Source: Algicoccus sp048820935
GTDB lineage: Bacteria; Pseudomonadota; Gammaproteobacteria; Burkholderiales; Burkholderiaceae_B
Length of the DNA stretch: 64,000 bases
Reading direction: 5' to 3'
Assembly (NCBI RefSeq): GCF_048820935.1
Contig: NZ_JBMERD010000002.1
Span: 186,001-250,000, forward strand
Of this stretch, positions 40,805-49,458 are shown in pieces (the first letter of the stretch is position 1; each line of letters begins with the position of its first letter). The notes below the pieces were generated by a model. The model saw only the letters and a program-made list of their open reading frames with translations, did not search any database and was not told the origin of the DNA. A program made the translations under genes and the position numbers.

Positions 40805-41661
40805 CAGTCTGTACTCCGAGCGTCACCGACATCATCCGGCAGACGTTGTGCAGTGCGTTGCCCCATGCCTGCCTGAAATGCTTGCGCTTGTGCTAAAGCT
40901 TCGTATTGACAGGCATTGTCACAAGCAGACATGAGCTCCAAGCCGTTGGCAAGGCCCGCGGCAATTGCGGTTGCCAGAAGTCCAGTTGTTTCCTGAGTGC
41001 CTGCAGTCATCGGAACGGCTGGCCAGGCTTGTGTTTCACCTTGTGAGCCTGTCAGCAAATTGACCTGTACGCCAGGACGTTGTCGGAAATGCGTCAGTAA
41101 GACATGGCTTGCGCCCATCTCCAGCAGGCCACGCGGACTGTGCTCTAAGTCTGTGAGCATCGGTAGCTCGTCTTCAGACCATCGTGCCGCCAGGCGTGCG
41201 CTGGTGACCACTAGCTCACTTTGCGGGACGAGTAGCTCAAGTATGGCTTGTGCGGTGTGGTCATCTTCCCCATCCTCGTCATCGGTATCCGTATAAACAA
41301 CCTCTTTGGGGCTAAGATGAAGGATGAGGGGCACGTGCGCATAATCGGCTGCGATTTGTGCAATGATGCTCACTTGTTCGACATTGGCAATGTGACCGAC
41401 CTTGATCGCATGCACGGGCGTGTCTTCCAGTAACAGACGGATTTGTTCGTCAAGTTGCTCTGGATGCGCGGGCTCGATATGCAGCATGATGGCCGAGTCA
41501 GCCAATGCCGTTCCAGTGATGGCACAAACGGCATGAAGCCCTTGTGCAGCACAGGTGATGACATCGGCGGGAACATCTTGCCGTCCGGTGGGGTCAAACA
41601 GACCAATCAACAGTACGACGGGTGTGGGAGAATGAGACACTTTGTGTGAGATTGGTAACAT
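40804..41661 (-). CDS. thiD: Divergent hydroxymethylpyrimidine kinase, ThiD-like
   Basis: A ribokinase-like protein of 285 residues in the place of ThiD. The segment LIGLFDPTGRQDVPADVITCAAQGLHAV corresponds to the family's SDSGGGAGIQAD region, but the Gly-rich run is replaced by DPTGRQD. The anion-hole segment GxGD/C near the C-terminus is AGTQETTG, without the usual catalytic Asp or Cys. An acidic insert (YTDTDDEDGEDD) sits in the middle. The position in a thiD-thiE-hemL series supports a thiamine role, and a similar divergent type occurs, as I recall, in Bordetella relatives. Whether it still phosphorylates HMP is uncertain. Confidence 0.72.
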   Translation of the reverse strand: MLPISHKVSHSPTPVVLLIGLFDPTGRQDVPADVITCAAQGLHAVCAITGTALADSAIMLHIEPAHPEQLDEQIRLLLEDTPVHAIKVGHIANVEQVSIIAQIAADYAHVPLILHLSPKEVVYTDTDDEDGEDDHTAQAILELLVPQSELVVTSARLAARWSEDELPMLTDLEHSPRGLLEMGASHVLLTHFRQRPGVQVNLLTGSQGETQAWPAVPMTAGTQETTGLLATAIAAGLANGLELMSACDNACQYEALAQAQAFQAGMGQRTAQRLPDDVGDARSTD

Positions 41662-41701
41662 GGCATTCTATTGTAGAAGATCCGCGGAGTAAAAGAGCGA
41701 T

Positions 41702-41866
41702 ATGCGAACATGGATGTGTTTGATTTGTGGTTGGGTGTATGACGAAGAAGCGGGTGCGCCTGAAGATGGCATTGCACCAGGCACCCTTTGGGAAGATGTG
41801 CCACCGAACTGGGTCTGCCCAGAATGTGGTGCGCGTAAAGAAGACTTTGAGATGATGGAGATTTAA
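41702..41866 (+). CDS. Rubredoxin
   Basis: A 54-residue iron protein carrying electrons through one Fe(Cys)4 centre. The four ligands form CLICG near 6-10 and CPECG near 39-43, with YDEEAGAPEDGIAPGT and the W-x-D-VPPNWVCP pattern between, as in canonical rubredoxins. ATG 41702 is divergent from thiD (40 bp apart) and its stop overlaps the yqgE ATG by 1 bp. The partner enzyme is not apparent; in betaproteobacteria rubredoxin next to hemL/thiD and yqgE is a usual order. Confidence 0.95.
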   Translation: MRTWMCLICGWVYDEEAGAPEDGIAPGTLWEDVPPNWVCPECGARKEDFEMMEI

Positions 41867-42429
41867 TGACAGGTACGACCGACTTTACCCGACAGTTTTT
41901 ACTGGCCATGCCAGGGACAACCGGGGATGAATTTGCAGGCACTGTGATTTATGTCTGTGAACACTCATCACAAGGTGCATTGGGGCTGGTTTTAAATCGG
42001 CCTATGAAACTGACGGTCGGTGAGTTACTGGAAAAAATCGATATCCCTGTTGAAAACCAGGATCTGGGCAGAACCCCCGTGTACTTCGGGGGGCCTGTCC
42101 AGGCAGATCGAGGGTTTGTATTGCACCGGCCTGTGATGTCCTACAACTCTTCCTTGCATTTAGACGGTGATATCGGGCTGACTACATCGCGTGATGTGCT
42201 TGAAAACCTAGGCAAAGGCACTGGTCCGTCTGATTTGTTGGTGGCATTAGGCTATGCCGGCTGGGGAGCAGGTCAGCTTGAGCAGGAAATGGCTCAAAAC
42301 GTTTGGCTTTCTGTCCCTGCAGACGAAGAGATTATCTTTAATCTGCCACCTGAAGAGCGTTATCCGACAGCCATGCGGTTACTTGGCTTTGACCCGGCGA
42401 TGCTCACCGGCGAAGTGGGCCATGCCTGA
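41866..42429 (+). CDS. yqgE: YqgE/AlgH family protein
   Basis: A 187-residue protein of the YqgE/AlgH (UPF0301) family. Typical elements are FLLAMPGTTGDEFAGTVIYVCEHS near 11-34 (LAMP and VIYVCEH key), GALGLVLNRPM, VYFGGPVQADRGFVLH and GYAGWGAGQLEQE. The molecular role is unclear; AlgH was named for an effect on alginate in Pseudomonas. It overlaps ruvX by 8 bp, a conserved pairing. Confidence 0.95.
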   Translation: MTGTTDFTRQFLLAMPGTTGDEFAGTVIYVCEHSSQGALGLVLNRPMKLTVGELLEKIDIPVENQDLGRTPVYFGGPVQADRGFVLHRPVMSYNSSLHLDGDIGLTTSRDVLENLGKGTGPSDLLVALGYAGWGAGQLEQEMAQNVWLSVPADEEIIFNLPPEERYPTAMRLLGFDPAMLTGEVGHA

Positions 42430-42820
42430 ATACACGGTACTTGCGTTTGACTTTGGTCGACGTAAGATCGGTGTGGCTGTTGGCAATACCTTATTGCGCC
42501 AAGCGCAACCGCTAGAGATTATTGACACTGAAGTGAAAGCACAGCGCTTTGCGCGCTTGGATGGTCTCTTGGCAACTTGGCAGCCGACCCAGCTCGTGGT
42601 GGGTTTGCCGCTCACGGCAGGAGGTGCAGAACAAAAAGCCACGCATGAGGCTCGTCGTTTTGCGAATCAGTTGCGAGGCCGCACGGGCTTGCCCGTTGAG
42701 CTTGTGGATGAGCGTTATTCCAGCATGCAGGCACAAGCGCACACCGGGAATGATCCCGATGATGCGGTGGCTGCAGCCATTATTTTGCAGCGATATTTCG
42801 ACGGTTACACAGGATTCTGA
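42422..42820 (+). CDS. ruvX: Putative pre-16S rRNA nuclease YqgF/RuvX
   Basis: A 132-residue RNase H-like nuclease implicated in maturation of the 16S rRNA 5' end. The acidic active-site residues are Asp in AFDFGRRKIGVAVGN near the start, Glu in VELVDERYSS and Asp in DPDDAVAAAIILQ near the end; VVGLPLTAGG is the conserved middle. ATG 42422 overlaps yqgE; an earlier in-frame start would lie far inside it. A 146-bp gap follows before pyrR. Confidence 0.93.
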   Translation: MPEYTVLAFDFGRRKIGVAVGNTLLRQAQPLEIIDTEVKAQRFARLDGLLATWQPTQLVVGLPLTAGGAEQKATHEARRFANQLRGRTGLPVELVDERYSSMQAQAHTGNDPDDAVAAAIILQRYFDGYTGF

Positions 42821-42966
42821 TTCGACCCTGAAAATTCCATGCAGAGTGGGCGTTGTGCGTCTAAAATTACGGCGTTTAACGTGGTTTACGTGGCAAATTG
42901 AGTACCCTCTGAGTGCGCGGTTTGTTTGCGACTCGTTTGCGCATTGCTGATAACTGAAGGATATCC

Positions 42967-43491
42967 ATGGTGTCTATACCGAAAACAGATCAGAGCTTGC
43001 CTGATGCACAAGACTTGTATGAACGTTTGCGTCAGGCCGTTCAAGAAACCGTGCAATCGTTAGATGGACAACCGGTCCATTTGGTGGGCATTCATTCTGG
43101 CGGTGCTTGGCTTGCTCGGCAGATTCAGACGGATCTGAACTTGCCTGGTGAGATGGGGACGCTGAATATCAGTTTTTATCGAGACGATTTTGATCGTATC
43201 GGGTTACATAGCCAGACGGAGCCTTCAGAGATTAACTTTGCCGTTGAAAAAGCACATTTGATCTTGATTGACGATGTGCTCTACACCGGTCGCACGATTC
43301 GTGCCGCAATGAATGAGTTATTTGACTATGGTCGACCAGCCTCTATTCGCTTGATGGTGTTGGTGGATCGCTGTGAACGTGAATTACCCATTCAAGCCGA
43401 TTTTTCTGCTTGGACGCCCGAGCAAGTCCCTGAGCAGGATTATGTGCTCGAACAGATGGATAGCGGCCAGTTCCGTTTGTTCTTGGAATAA
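42967..43491 (+). CDS. pyrR: PyrR, phosphoribosyltransferase-type pyrimidine regulator
   Basis: A 174-residue PRTase-fold protein with the PRPP motif LILIDDVLYTGRTIRAA near 99-115. In Gram-positive bacteria PyrR binds pyr leader RNA and has weak uracil phosphoribosyltransferase activity; in betaproteobacteria the regulatory role is less clear. AAGGATATCC precedes the ATG. It begins a tightly spaced pyrR-pyrB-pyrC'-plsC series. I looked for a pyr attenuator in the 146 bp upstream and saw none. Confidence 0.92.
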   Translation: MVSIPKTDQSLPDAQDLYERLRQAVQETVQSLDGQPVHLVGIHSGGAWLARQIQTDLNLPGEMGTLNISFYRDDFDRIGLHSQTEPSEINFAVEKAHLILIDDVLYTGRTIRAAMNELFDYGRPASIRLMVLVDRCERELPIQADFSAWTPEQVPEQDYVLEQMDSGQFRLFLE

Positions 43492-43500
43492 AGGATGGTC

Positions 43501-44460
43501 ATGCTAAAGAACAATCCCCAACTCAATCGACATGGTGAACTAACGCATCTGATCACCACCGAAGGTTTGCCCAAAGACATCATGACGCACATTCTGGATA
43601 CAGCCAGCAAGTTTGTGCCGTTAGCAGACCGTGATGTGAAAAAAGTTCCCCTACTGCGCGGTAAAAGCGTTTTTAATCTTTTTTTTGAAAACTCAACGCG
43701 CACGCGAACCACCTTTGAAATTGCCGCCAATCGCCTGTCGGCCGATATTCTGAATCTCAATATCAATGCCTCATCGACTTCCAAAGGTGAGTCCTTGCTC
43801 GATACGATTGCCAATTTATCGGCAATGCAAGCTGATATCTTTGTGGTGCGCCATGAAGCCAGTGGTGCGCCGTATCTGATTGCCCAGCATGTTGGGCCAG
43901 ACATCCACGTGATTAATGCGGGTGATGGACGCCATGCGCATCCGACTCAGGCGTTGCTGGATATGTACACCATCCGGCACTTTAAAAAAGCCTTTGAGGG
44001 TTTAACGGTTGCGATTGTGGGTGATGTCATGCATTCACGGGTGGCACGTTCAAATATTCATGCATTGACGACTTTAGGCGTGTCTGAAGTTCGGGCAATT
44101 GGACCTCTGACATTGCTGCCGAGCGGCCTTGAGCAAATGGGTGTCAGACCTTTTACCTCAATGGAAGAGGGTTTGCGCGATGCGGACGTGATCATCATGT
44201 TGCGCCTACAAAACGAGCGCATGCGGGGTGCTTTACTGCCTTCGGCACATGAGTATTACAAGCATTTTGGGTTAACTGAGAAAAAGTTGGCCTATGCCAA
44301 ACCCGATGCGTTGGTGATGCACCCTGGACCCATGAACCGTGGCGTGGAGATCGCTTCTGAAGTGGCCGATGGTCCGCATTCGGTGATTTTAAATCAGGTG
44401 ACATTTGGCATTGCCGTTCGCATGGCGGTGATGAGTATCGTTGCAGGAGCCAGCGAATGA
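43501..44460 (+). CDS. pyrB: Aspartate carbamoyltransferase catalytic chain PyrB
   Basis: Condenses carbamoyl phosphate with aspartate in pyrimidine synthesis. The 319-residue chain has the carbamoyl-phosphate site FFENSTRTRTTFE near 59-71, SSTSKGES as the mobile loop carrying Lys, HPTQALLD and the HPGPMNRGVEI aspartate-site loop. I preferred ATG 43501 over 43495 because AAAGG then lies at normal distance. The 4-bp overlap with the following dihydroorotase-like gene fits the known PyrB-PyrC' complex, and no pyrI is needed. Confidence 0.95.
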   Translation: MLKNNPQLNRHGELTHLITTEGLPKDIMTHILDTASKFVPLADRDVKKVPLLRGKSVFNLFFENSTRTRTTFEIAANRLSADILNLNINASSTSKGESLLDTIANLSAMQADIFVVRHEASGAPYLIAQHVGPDIHVINAGDGRHAHPTQALLDMYTIRHFKKAFEGLTVAIVGDVMHSRVARSNIHALTTLGVSEVRAIGPLTLLPSGLEQMGVRPFTSMEEGLRDADVIIMLRLQNERMRGALLPSAHEYYKHFGLTEKKLAYAKPDALVMHPGPMNRGVEIASEVADGPHSVILNQVTFGIAVRMAVMSIVAGASE

Positions 44461-45755
44461 GTCTTTTATTGACAGGAGGCCGGGTGATCGATCCGGCAAA
44501 TGGTGTCGATGCCGTCATGGACATTTTGGTGCAGGACGGTTTGATTGCACAAATAGGTGACTTGCGCACGAAAGTTCAGGCCGAACGCGAGTTGGATGTG
44601 TCTGACAAGCTGCTGATTCCTGGTGTGGTGGATTTATGCGCACGTTTGCGTGAGCCGGGGTTTGAGTACCGAGGCACGCTTGAGTCGGAACTGACAGCAG
44701 CGATGTCTGCTGGGATCACTTCATTGGTCTTGCCACCGGACACCGACCCGTGCCTAGATGAACCTGGCTTGGTAGAAATGTTGCGCCATCGCACACGTCA
44801 GTTTGGTCAGGTGCGTGTGTTTCCGTTGGCCGCGATGACGGTGGGCTTGAAAGGCAAAAACATTACAGAAATGGGGCAGTTGACGGAAGCCGGGTGTGTG
44901 GGCTTTTCTCAGGCAGATCAACCCATTGAGGACAGCAACGTGTTGCTGCGAGCCATGCAGTATGCGCGCTCTTTCGGCCATGTTTTATGGTTAAGACCGC
45001 AGGATTTCTGGCTCAGTGGCTCTGGCGTGGCTGCCTCAGGTCCCTATGCGTCACGTCTGGGGCTTGCGGGTATTCCCGAGCAAGCTGAAACGGTGGCTTT
45101 GCATACGTTTTTTGAGTTGCAACGAGCCACTGGCGTGCGATTACATATCTGCCGACTTTCAAGTGGTGCGGGTGTTGAACTTGTGCGTCAAGCCAAGGCC
45201 TCGGGTTTGCCCGTGACATGTGATGTGTCCATTAACAACCTTCATTTGACGGATTGGGACATTGGGTTTTATGACAGTCGCTGCCGATTAGAGCCCCCTT
45301 TGCGCCATCAAAACGACCTCGCCGCACTGCGTCAAGGACTGGCCGACGGCACGATTGATGCGGTTTGCTCGGATCACACGCCAGTGGACGAAGATGATAA
45401 ACAGAAGCCATTTGCAGAAGCCGAAGTTGGTGCAACCGGTCTGGAACTTCTGTTGTCGTTGACCTTGAAATGGGCACAGGACGACAAGCTGGATCTGTCC
45501 AAAGCGATTGCGCGACTCACAAATGGACCTGCTCAGGTCCTACATCAGTCCGGCCTGCAAGCGCCTGTGCTAGGTTCTCTAGCGGTGGGGAGTGCAGCGG
45601 ATTTGGCGGTTGTGGATTTGAAAGATCACTGGATTGTGGGTCAACAAACTATTCGCAGTCAAAGCTGGTACACGCCATTTGAAGGATGGGAAATTCCAGC
45701 ACGCGTGAGTGCGACGGTGGCACGCGGGCATTTAGTCTGGGAGCGCGACGCTTGA
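44457..45755 (+). CDS. pyrC': Non-catalytic dihydroorotase-like subunit PyrC'
   Basis: A 432-residue class I dihydroorotase homologue that has lost its metal site. The HxH of DxHxHLREPG reads Cys61 and Arg63 in DLCARLREPG, the carboxylated Lys of GFK is Ser in VGFSQAD, and the later His of the HLS motif is Arg in ICRLSS. SDHTP near 302-306 is kept. In Pseudomonas such inactive PyrC' (PyrX) proteins are structural partners of PyrB. The 4-bp overlap with pyrB supports the same role. A working dihydroorotase must be encoded elsewhere. Confidence 0.9.
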   Translation: MSLLLTGGRVIDPANGVDAVMDILVQDGLIAQIGDLRTKVQAERELDVSDKLLIPGVVDLCARLREPGFEYRGTLESELTAAMSAGITSLVLPPDTDPCLDEPGLVEMLRHRTRQFGQVRVFPLAAMTVGLKGKNITEMGQLTEAGCVGFSQADQPIEDSNVLLRAMQYARSFGHVLWLRPQDFWLSGSGVAASGPYASRLGLAGIPEQAETVALHTFFELQRATGVRLHICRLSSGAGVELVRQAKASGLPVTCDVSINNLHLTDWDIGFYDSRCRLEPPLRHQNDLAALRQGLADGTIDAVCSDHTPVDEDDKQKPFAEAEVGATGLELLLSLTLKWAQDDKLDLSKAIARLTNGPAQVLHQSGLQAPVLGSLAVGSAADLAVVDLKDHWIVGQQTIRSQSWYTPFEGWEIPARVSATVARGHLVWERDA

Positions 45756-46516
45756 AACACTGGCGGGTTGGGTGGCGAACGTTTTGGCTTGCCTTGTGGG
45801 TCGTCAATGGACTCTTAGTGCTAGGCCTAGTTTTTCCACTGAGCCCGCTGTCGGTGCGTTTGGCGTTGAAACGTCAATGGTCGCGTGTGCTTTTGCATTT
45901 GTGCGGTGTTCGTTTGAAAGTCTCAGGCGAGCCTGCAGAACAGGGCGCAGCACTCTGGGTCATGAATCATGTGTCTTGGCTCGACATATTTGTGACCAAT
46001 TATGTGCGTTCCACGACGTTTGTTGCCAAACAAGAGATTCGACACTGGCCTGTTTTAGGTTGGCTAGTGGCGGGTGCTGACACGATTTTTGTGCAACGAG
46101 GTTACCGGCAGGCTGTCCATCGTGTCGGTCTGGACATGGAATCGCGATTCTCACGAGGACAAACAGTCGGTTTGTTCCCAGAAGCGACCACATCTGATGG
46201 TTTTGATGTGTTGCCTTTCTATGCCAATTTGTTTGAGCCTGCTAAGCGCAGCGGTGCACCAGTGCAGCCAGTAGCCTTGCGCTATTACCATCGGGGCGTG
46301 CGTAGTGATTACGTGGCCTTCGTGGGTGAACAGACTTTTATGGACAACCTTTGGCGTGTTTTGGGAACGACTGGGGTCACGATTGAGTTGTTGTTCTTAG
46401 ATGCCATGGACGCTGATGAGACAACGACTCGCAACCGCCATGAAATTGCCCTATGGGCGCGTGAAACGATACAAGATGCTTTGCGGGAATCCTGTAGTGA
46501 TAGTGCGCGCGAATAG
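45752..46516 (+). CDS. 1-acyl-sn-glycerol-3-phosphate acyltransferase PlsC-like
   Basis: A membrane-anchored acyltransferase of 254 residues in phospholipid synthesis. An N-terminal helix (about 11-31) is followed by the HX4D motif NHVSWLD with His73 and Asp78, the FVAKQEIRHWPVLGWL segment and the glycerol-phosphate motif FPEATTSDG (usual FPEGTRS). The start was placed at TTG 45752, which overlaps the pyrC' stop (TTGA) with GGGAG 8 nt upstream; an earlier in-frame start at 45686 has no ribosome site. It ends 6 bp before the convergent apaH stop. Confidence 0.87.
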   Translation: MKHWRVGWRTFWLALWVVNGLLVLGLVFPLSPLSVRLALKRQWSRVLLHLCGVRLKVSGEPAEQGAALWVMNHVSWLDIFVTNYVRSTTFVAKQEIRHWPVLGWLVAGADTIFVQRGYRQAVHRVGLDMESRFSRGQTVGLFPEATTSDGFDVLPFYANLFEPAKRSGAPVQPVALRYYHRGVRSDYVAFVGEQTFMDNLWRVLGTTGVTIELLFLDAMDADETTTRNRHEIALWARETIQDALRESCSDSARE

Positions 46517-46522
46517 TGAAAA

Positions 46523-47383
46523 TTAGTCTGCCACCGCAAAAGGATCACGGTGGGCTTGGCAAGGGATTTGAACCACGAGCCGATCATGCTGCCGAATAGC
46601 CGTGAGCTGTCCACCCCAAACACACCCGGTATCCAGACCGATCACATCGGGTCTCAGATATAAACCCAATGTTGACCAATGCCCAAAAACCATGGTGACA
46701 GTGCTCGTCTTACGATTGGGCATATCAAACCATGGAATCAGGGTGTCGCTGTGTGCTTGAGGTCCGGATTTGACGGATAAAGCCATGCGTGCATCGGGTG
46801 TACACATCCGTAATCGAGTTAAGGCGTTGATGATGACGCGTAGGCGTTTGGCGCCTGTGAGTCCTTTTTTCCAGTGATCGGGCTCATTGCCAAAGACACC
46901 AGACAGGGTTTCTTTCCAGTTAGGTGCTTGTAAAGCCGCTTCTACTTCAGCAGCGAGTCGGCGCGTCTTTTTAGGACCCCAGCAAGGCAGGACGCCCGCA
47001 TGGACCATCAAATGGTCGTTTTCTAGATGAGCCAGTTTTTGGTGACGCAACCATTCAATAATCTCGGCTGCGTCGGGTGCATCAAGTAAGGGTTGGATGG
47101 TGTCATTTTTTCCGAGATGACGCACGCCTGCCGCGACGGCCAGAAAGTGTAAGTCGTGATTCCCTAAAACAACTTCGCACCGATCCTGCATGGCCATGAT
47201 ACGACGGATGGTTGCCAGTGACGATGGACCCCGATTGATCAGGTCGCCTGCAATCCAGAAACGCGCTTGCGGATCTTGTGCAATGCTGGGATGGTCAAGC
47301 AATGCGCACAGTGCTTCATCGCAGCCTTGAATATCTCCGATCATCCAGATTGAGGGGGTATTCATCGGTGGGAGATCACTCAC
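46523..47383 (-). CDS. apaH: Symmetrical bis(5'-nucleosyl)-tetraphosphatase ApaH
   Basis: Hydrolyses Ap4A to two ADP and in E. coli also removes Np4 caps from RNA. The 286-residue metallophosphatase has the motifs GDIQGC near 16-21, GDLINRGPSS near 46-55 and GNHDLH near 75-80. The GTG at 47383 overlaps the lptG stop by 4 bp; the internal ATG at 47365 is an alternative start. It appears to be the distal gene of the aroE-lptG-apaH direction. Confidence 0.92.
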   Translation of the reverse strand: MSDLPPMNTPSIWMIGDIQGCDEALCALLDHPSIAQDPQARFWIAGDLINRGPSSLATIRRIMAMQDRCEVVLGNHDLHFLAVAAGVRHLGKNDTIQPLLDAPDAAEIIEWLRHQKLAHLENDHLMVHAGVLPCWGPKKTRRLAAEVEAALQAPNWKETLSGVFGNEPDHWKKGLTGAKRLRVIINALTRLRMCTPDARMALSVKSGPQAHSDTLIPWFDMPNRKTSTVTMVFGHWSTLGLYLRPDVIGLDTGCVWGGQLTAIRQHDRLVVQIPCQAHRDPFAVAD

Positions 47384-48570
47384 AGGGAGGGTTCCAGCGG
47401 TTCAGCCCGAACGGGATCAGACAGTTTTTTAGATTCTTTGGGACCCAGACGTCTTTCCATCCGTAGTAGTGTGAAGATGGCGAGTATGAGCGCAATGCCG
47501 TTGGGTAGGAGCGCGGTGAGTATTGGGTTCCATCGATACAGTGTGCCGACGTTTAGTGAAAGCTGGCTAATCATAAAAAAGATTGTCCCCACCAGAATCC
47601 CGACAAAGATCTTACTGGCCACACCACCGCGTCGTATTTGCAGGTAGGCAATCGGTGCCGCAATAGAAAGCATCACCAAAATGGTAAATGGGTAAGCGAG
47701 CTTTCGCCAGAGCGCAACCTCTTGCCGATCTGTAGTGAGCCCGTTGGCTTTCATGTACTGGGTGTAGTCCCAGAGCGACAAGAGCGACATGCGTTCGGGC
47801 ACCAAGATGCGCGCAACGAGTCGTTCTGGTGTCAGAGAGGACGCGAATTCAACAATCGGCTCTTGTGTCAGCATCATGAGGGGTTGATCTAAGGGCTTTG
47901 CTTCTGACAGGGACTGCATGGCATCGCTTGGCAGCTTATTGATCGTTGCGTCTTTAAGCTGAATGCGGTCGTTTTTAACAGAGGCTGTGCCTGCTTTCGT
48001 CAGCGTCAGGAATTTGCCTTCCGGATCAAATTCGTACAGCATGACATCACCGACGTCACCAGAGGACAAGAGCTGACCAATGTTGATGATGCGATAGCCA
48101 CCTGTTTCTGTGGGCTCCTTGAACCAATAACCACTATTGAATCGCCCGCCCTCAACGCGACTTCGCATCATGAGGTTGGCTTCGCTATAACGGACATCAG
48201 CGGCTGGCGTGAGTACTTCGGATAAGAGCAAAGCAAATAGAATCACTGGAATCGACGTGATCCAAAGCATACGCAATAGGCGATAAGAGCTCATGCCTGA
48301 AACGCGTAAAATCGTGAGTTCGTTGCGCTGCGCTAAGCCCGCTAATGCAAGAACGGCGCCCACGAGAATACCGAGCGGTAAAAGCTCATAGAGACGACTG
48401 GGTAGCGCCAGTGTTTCCAAATAAAGTAAGGCACTCATTGGAAAGTTATCGCTCACCGTATCGAGCTGATCCACCAATGAAAAGAAGGTGAAAAAGCCCA
48501 GTAAGGCTACAAGCACAATGAGGCTAGAGCGATAAATCTCCCGGGCCAAATAACGACGGGCAGTGGACAT
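47380..48570 (-). CDS. lptG: LPS export permease LptG
   Basis: An inner-membrane subunit of the LptB2FG transporter, 396 residues: two groups of three membrane helices with a periplasmic beta-jellyroll-like domain between them (about 130-270). Landmarks are RRYLAREIYRSSLIVLVALLG at the N-terminus and AQRNELTILRVSGMSSYRLL near 99-118, the coupling region. LptF, normally encoded just before LptG, is not adjacent; aroE takes that position. It overlaps apaH by 4 bp. Confidence 0.92.
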   Translation of the reverse strand: MSTARRYLAREIYRSSLIVLVALLGFFTFFSLVDQLDTVSDNFPMSALLYLETLALPSRLYELLPLGILVGAVLALAGLAQRNELTILRVSGMSSYRLLRMLWITSIPVILFALLLSEVLTPAADVRYSEANLMMRSRVEGGRFNSGYWFKEPTETGGYRIINIGQLLSSGDVGDVMLYEFDPEGKFLTLTKAGTASVKNDRIQLKDATINKLPSDAMQSLSEAKPLDQPLMMLTQEPIVEFASSLTPERLVARILVPERMSLLSLWDYTQYMKANGLTTDRQEVALWRKLAYPFTILVMLSIAAPIAYLQIRRGGVASKIFVGILVGTIFFMISQLSLNVGTLYRWNPILTALLPNGIALILAIFTLLRMERRLGPKESKKLSDPVRAEPLEPSL

Positions 48571-48579
48571 AGTTGAAGT

Positions 48580-49458
48580 TTAACCGACTCGCCCTGAGAG
48601 TTCAGCACGGATGTGTGCAATCACAGGTTCTACTTGAGGGGTCGCGCCATTCCAGATCCGAAAGCTTTCAGCGGCCTGACAGACCAGCATGCCCAAGCCA
48701 TCGCTCACGAGACGGGCTTGGCGTTGCTGACTGTCTTTTAGAAATGCAGAAAGTTCGCTGCCATACATCATGTCGTAGACCGCTGTGTGGGTTGTGATGG
48801 CCTGCTCAGGTAACACGAGGGTTTGCGCACCCAAACTGGTGCTGGTGGCATTAATAATCAGATCCCAGGGCTGATTGAGTTGATCGTCATCGAGTGTGCA
48901 GACTTGTAATCGAGCCAGATCATCCGGGTGACGCTTAACCCAGTCATCACGTAGTGTTTCGGCGCGTGCGAGAGTACGGTTGGCAATGCAGATAAGGGCG
49001 CAGCCCGTATCCAGCAATGGACCAAGTACACCGCGTGCGGCACCACCTGCCCCCAATAACAAGATGCGTTGGTCAGGGCCAAGCATATGCTGGCGTTCAA
49101 GATCCATCACTAAGCCCACGCCATCGGTGTTGCATCCATGAATCTGACCTTCTTCCATCCACAACGTATTGACGGCAGCGGCATCTTGCGCACGTGGACT
49201 TAGATGTTGTTTGCTGAGCTCATAAGCGGCTTCTTTGTGGGGGACGGTGACGTTCATGCCACGACCACCTTGTGCAAAAAAAGCGGTGACGTCCGTCACG
49301 AAGTTTTCTGGTTTGACATCGAGTCGGTCGTAAGTCAGTGCAATGCCGGTTTGTTTGCCAAACGCAGCGTGCACACTGGGTGAGCGACTGTGCGCAATAG
49401 GGTGACCAATCACCGCAAAAGCGGGAATGGCAGGGTTTGTGGAGTTTGTTGATTTCAT
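48580..49458 (-). CDS. aroE: Shikimate dehydrogenase AroE
   Basis: Reduces 3-dehydroshikimate with NADPH in aromatic amino acid synthesis. The 292-residue protein has the substrate site VIGHPIAHSRSPSVHAAF near 17-34, the catalytic Lys in NVTVPHKEAAYE, NTDGVGLV, the GAGGAARG nucleotide loop and NRTLARAE after it, indicating NADP preference. Its ATG overlaps the stop of the TonB-like gene by 4 bp. The dehydroquinase gene aroQ is at 55048. Confidence 0.95.
   Translation of the reverse strand: MKSTNSTNPAIPAFAVIGHPIAHSRSPSVHAAFGKQTGIALTYDRLDVKPENFVTDVTAFFAQGGRGMNVTVPHKEAAYELSKQHLSPRAQDAAAVNTLWMEEGQIHGCNTDGVGLVMDLERQHMLGPDQRILLLGAGGAARGVLGPLLDTGCALICIANRTLARAETLRDDWVKRHPDDLARLQVCTLDDDQLNQPWDLIINATSTSLGAQTLVLPEQAITTHTAVYDMMYGSELSAFLKDSQQRQARLVSDGLGMLVCQAAESFRIWNGATPQVEPVIAHIRAELSGRVG

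Noticed and set aside
41662..41701. Thiamine (TPP) riboswitch before thiD
   Set aside because: Only 40 bp separate thiD and the rubredoxin gene, too short for the element, and no conserved CUGAGA-type core was seen.
42821..42966. Pyr attenuator or PyrR-binding leader before pyrR
   Set aside because: No convincing anti-terminator and terminator pair was visible in the 146 bp.
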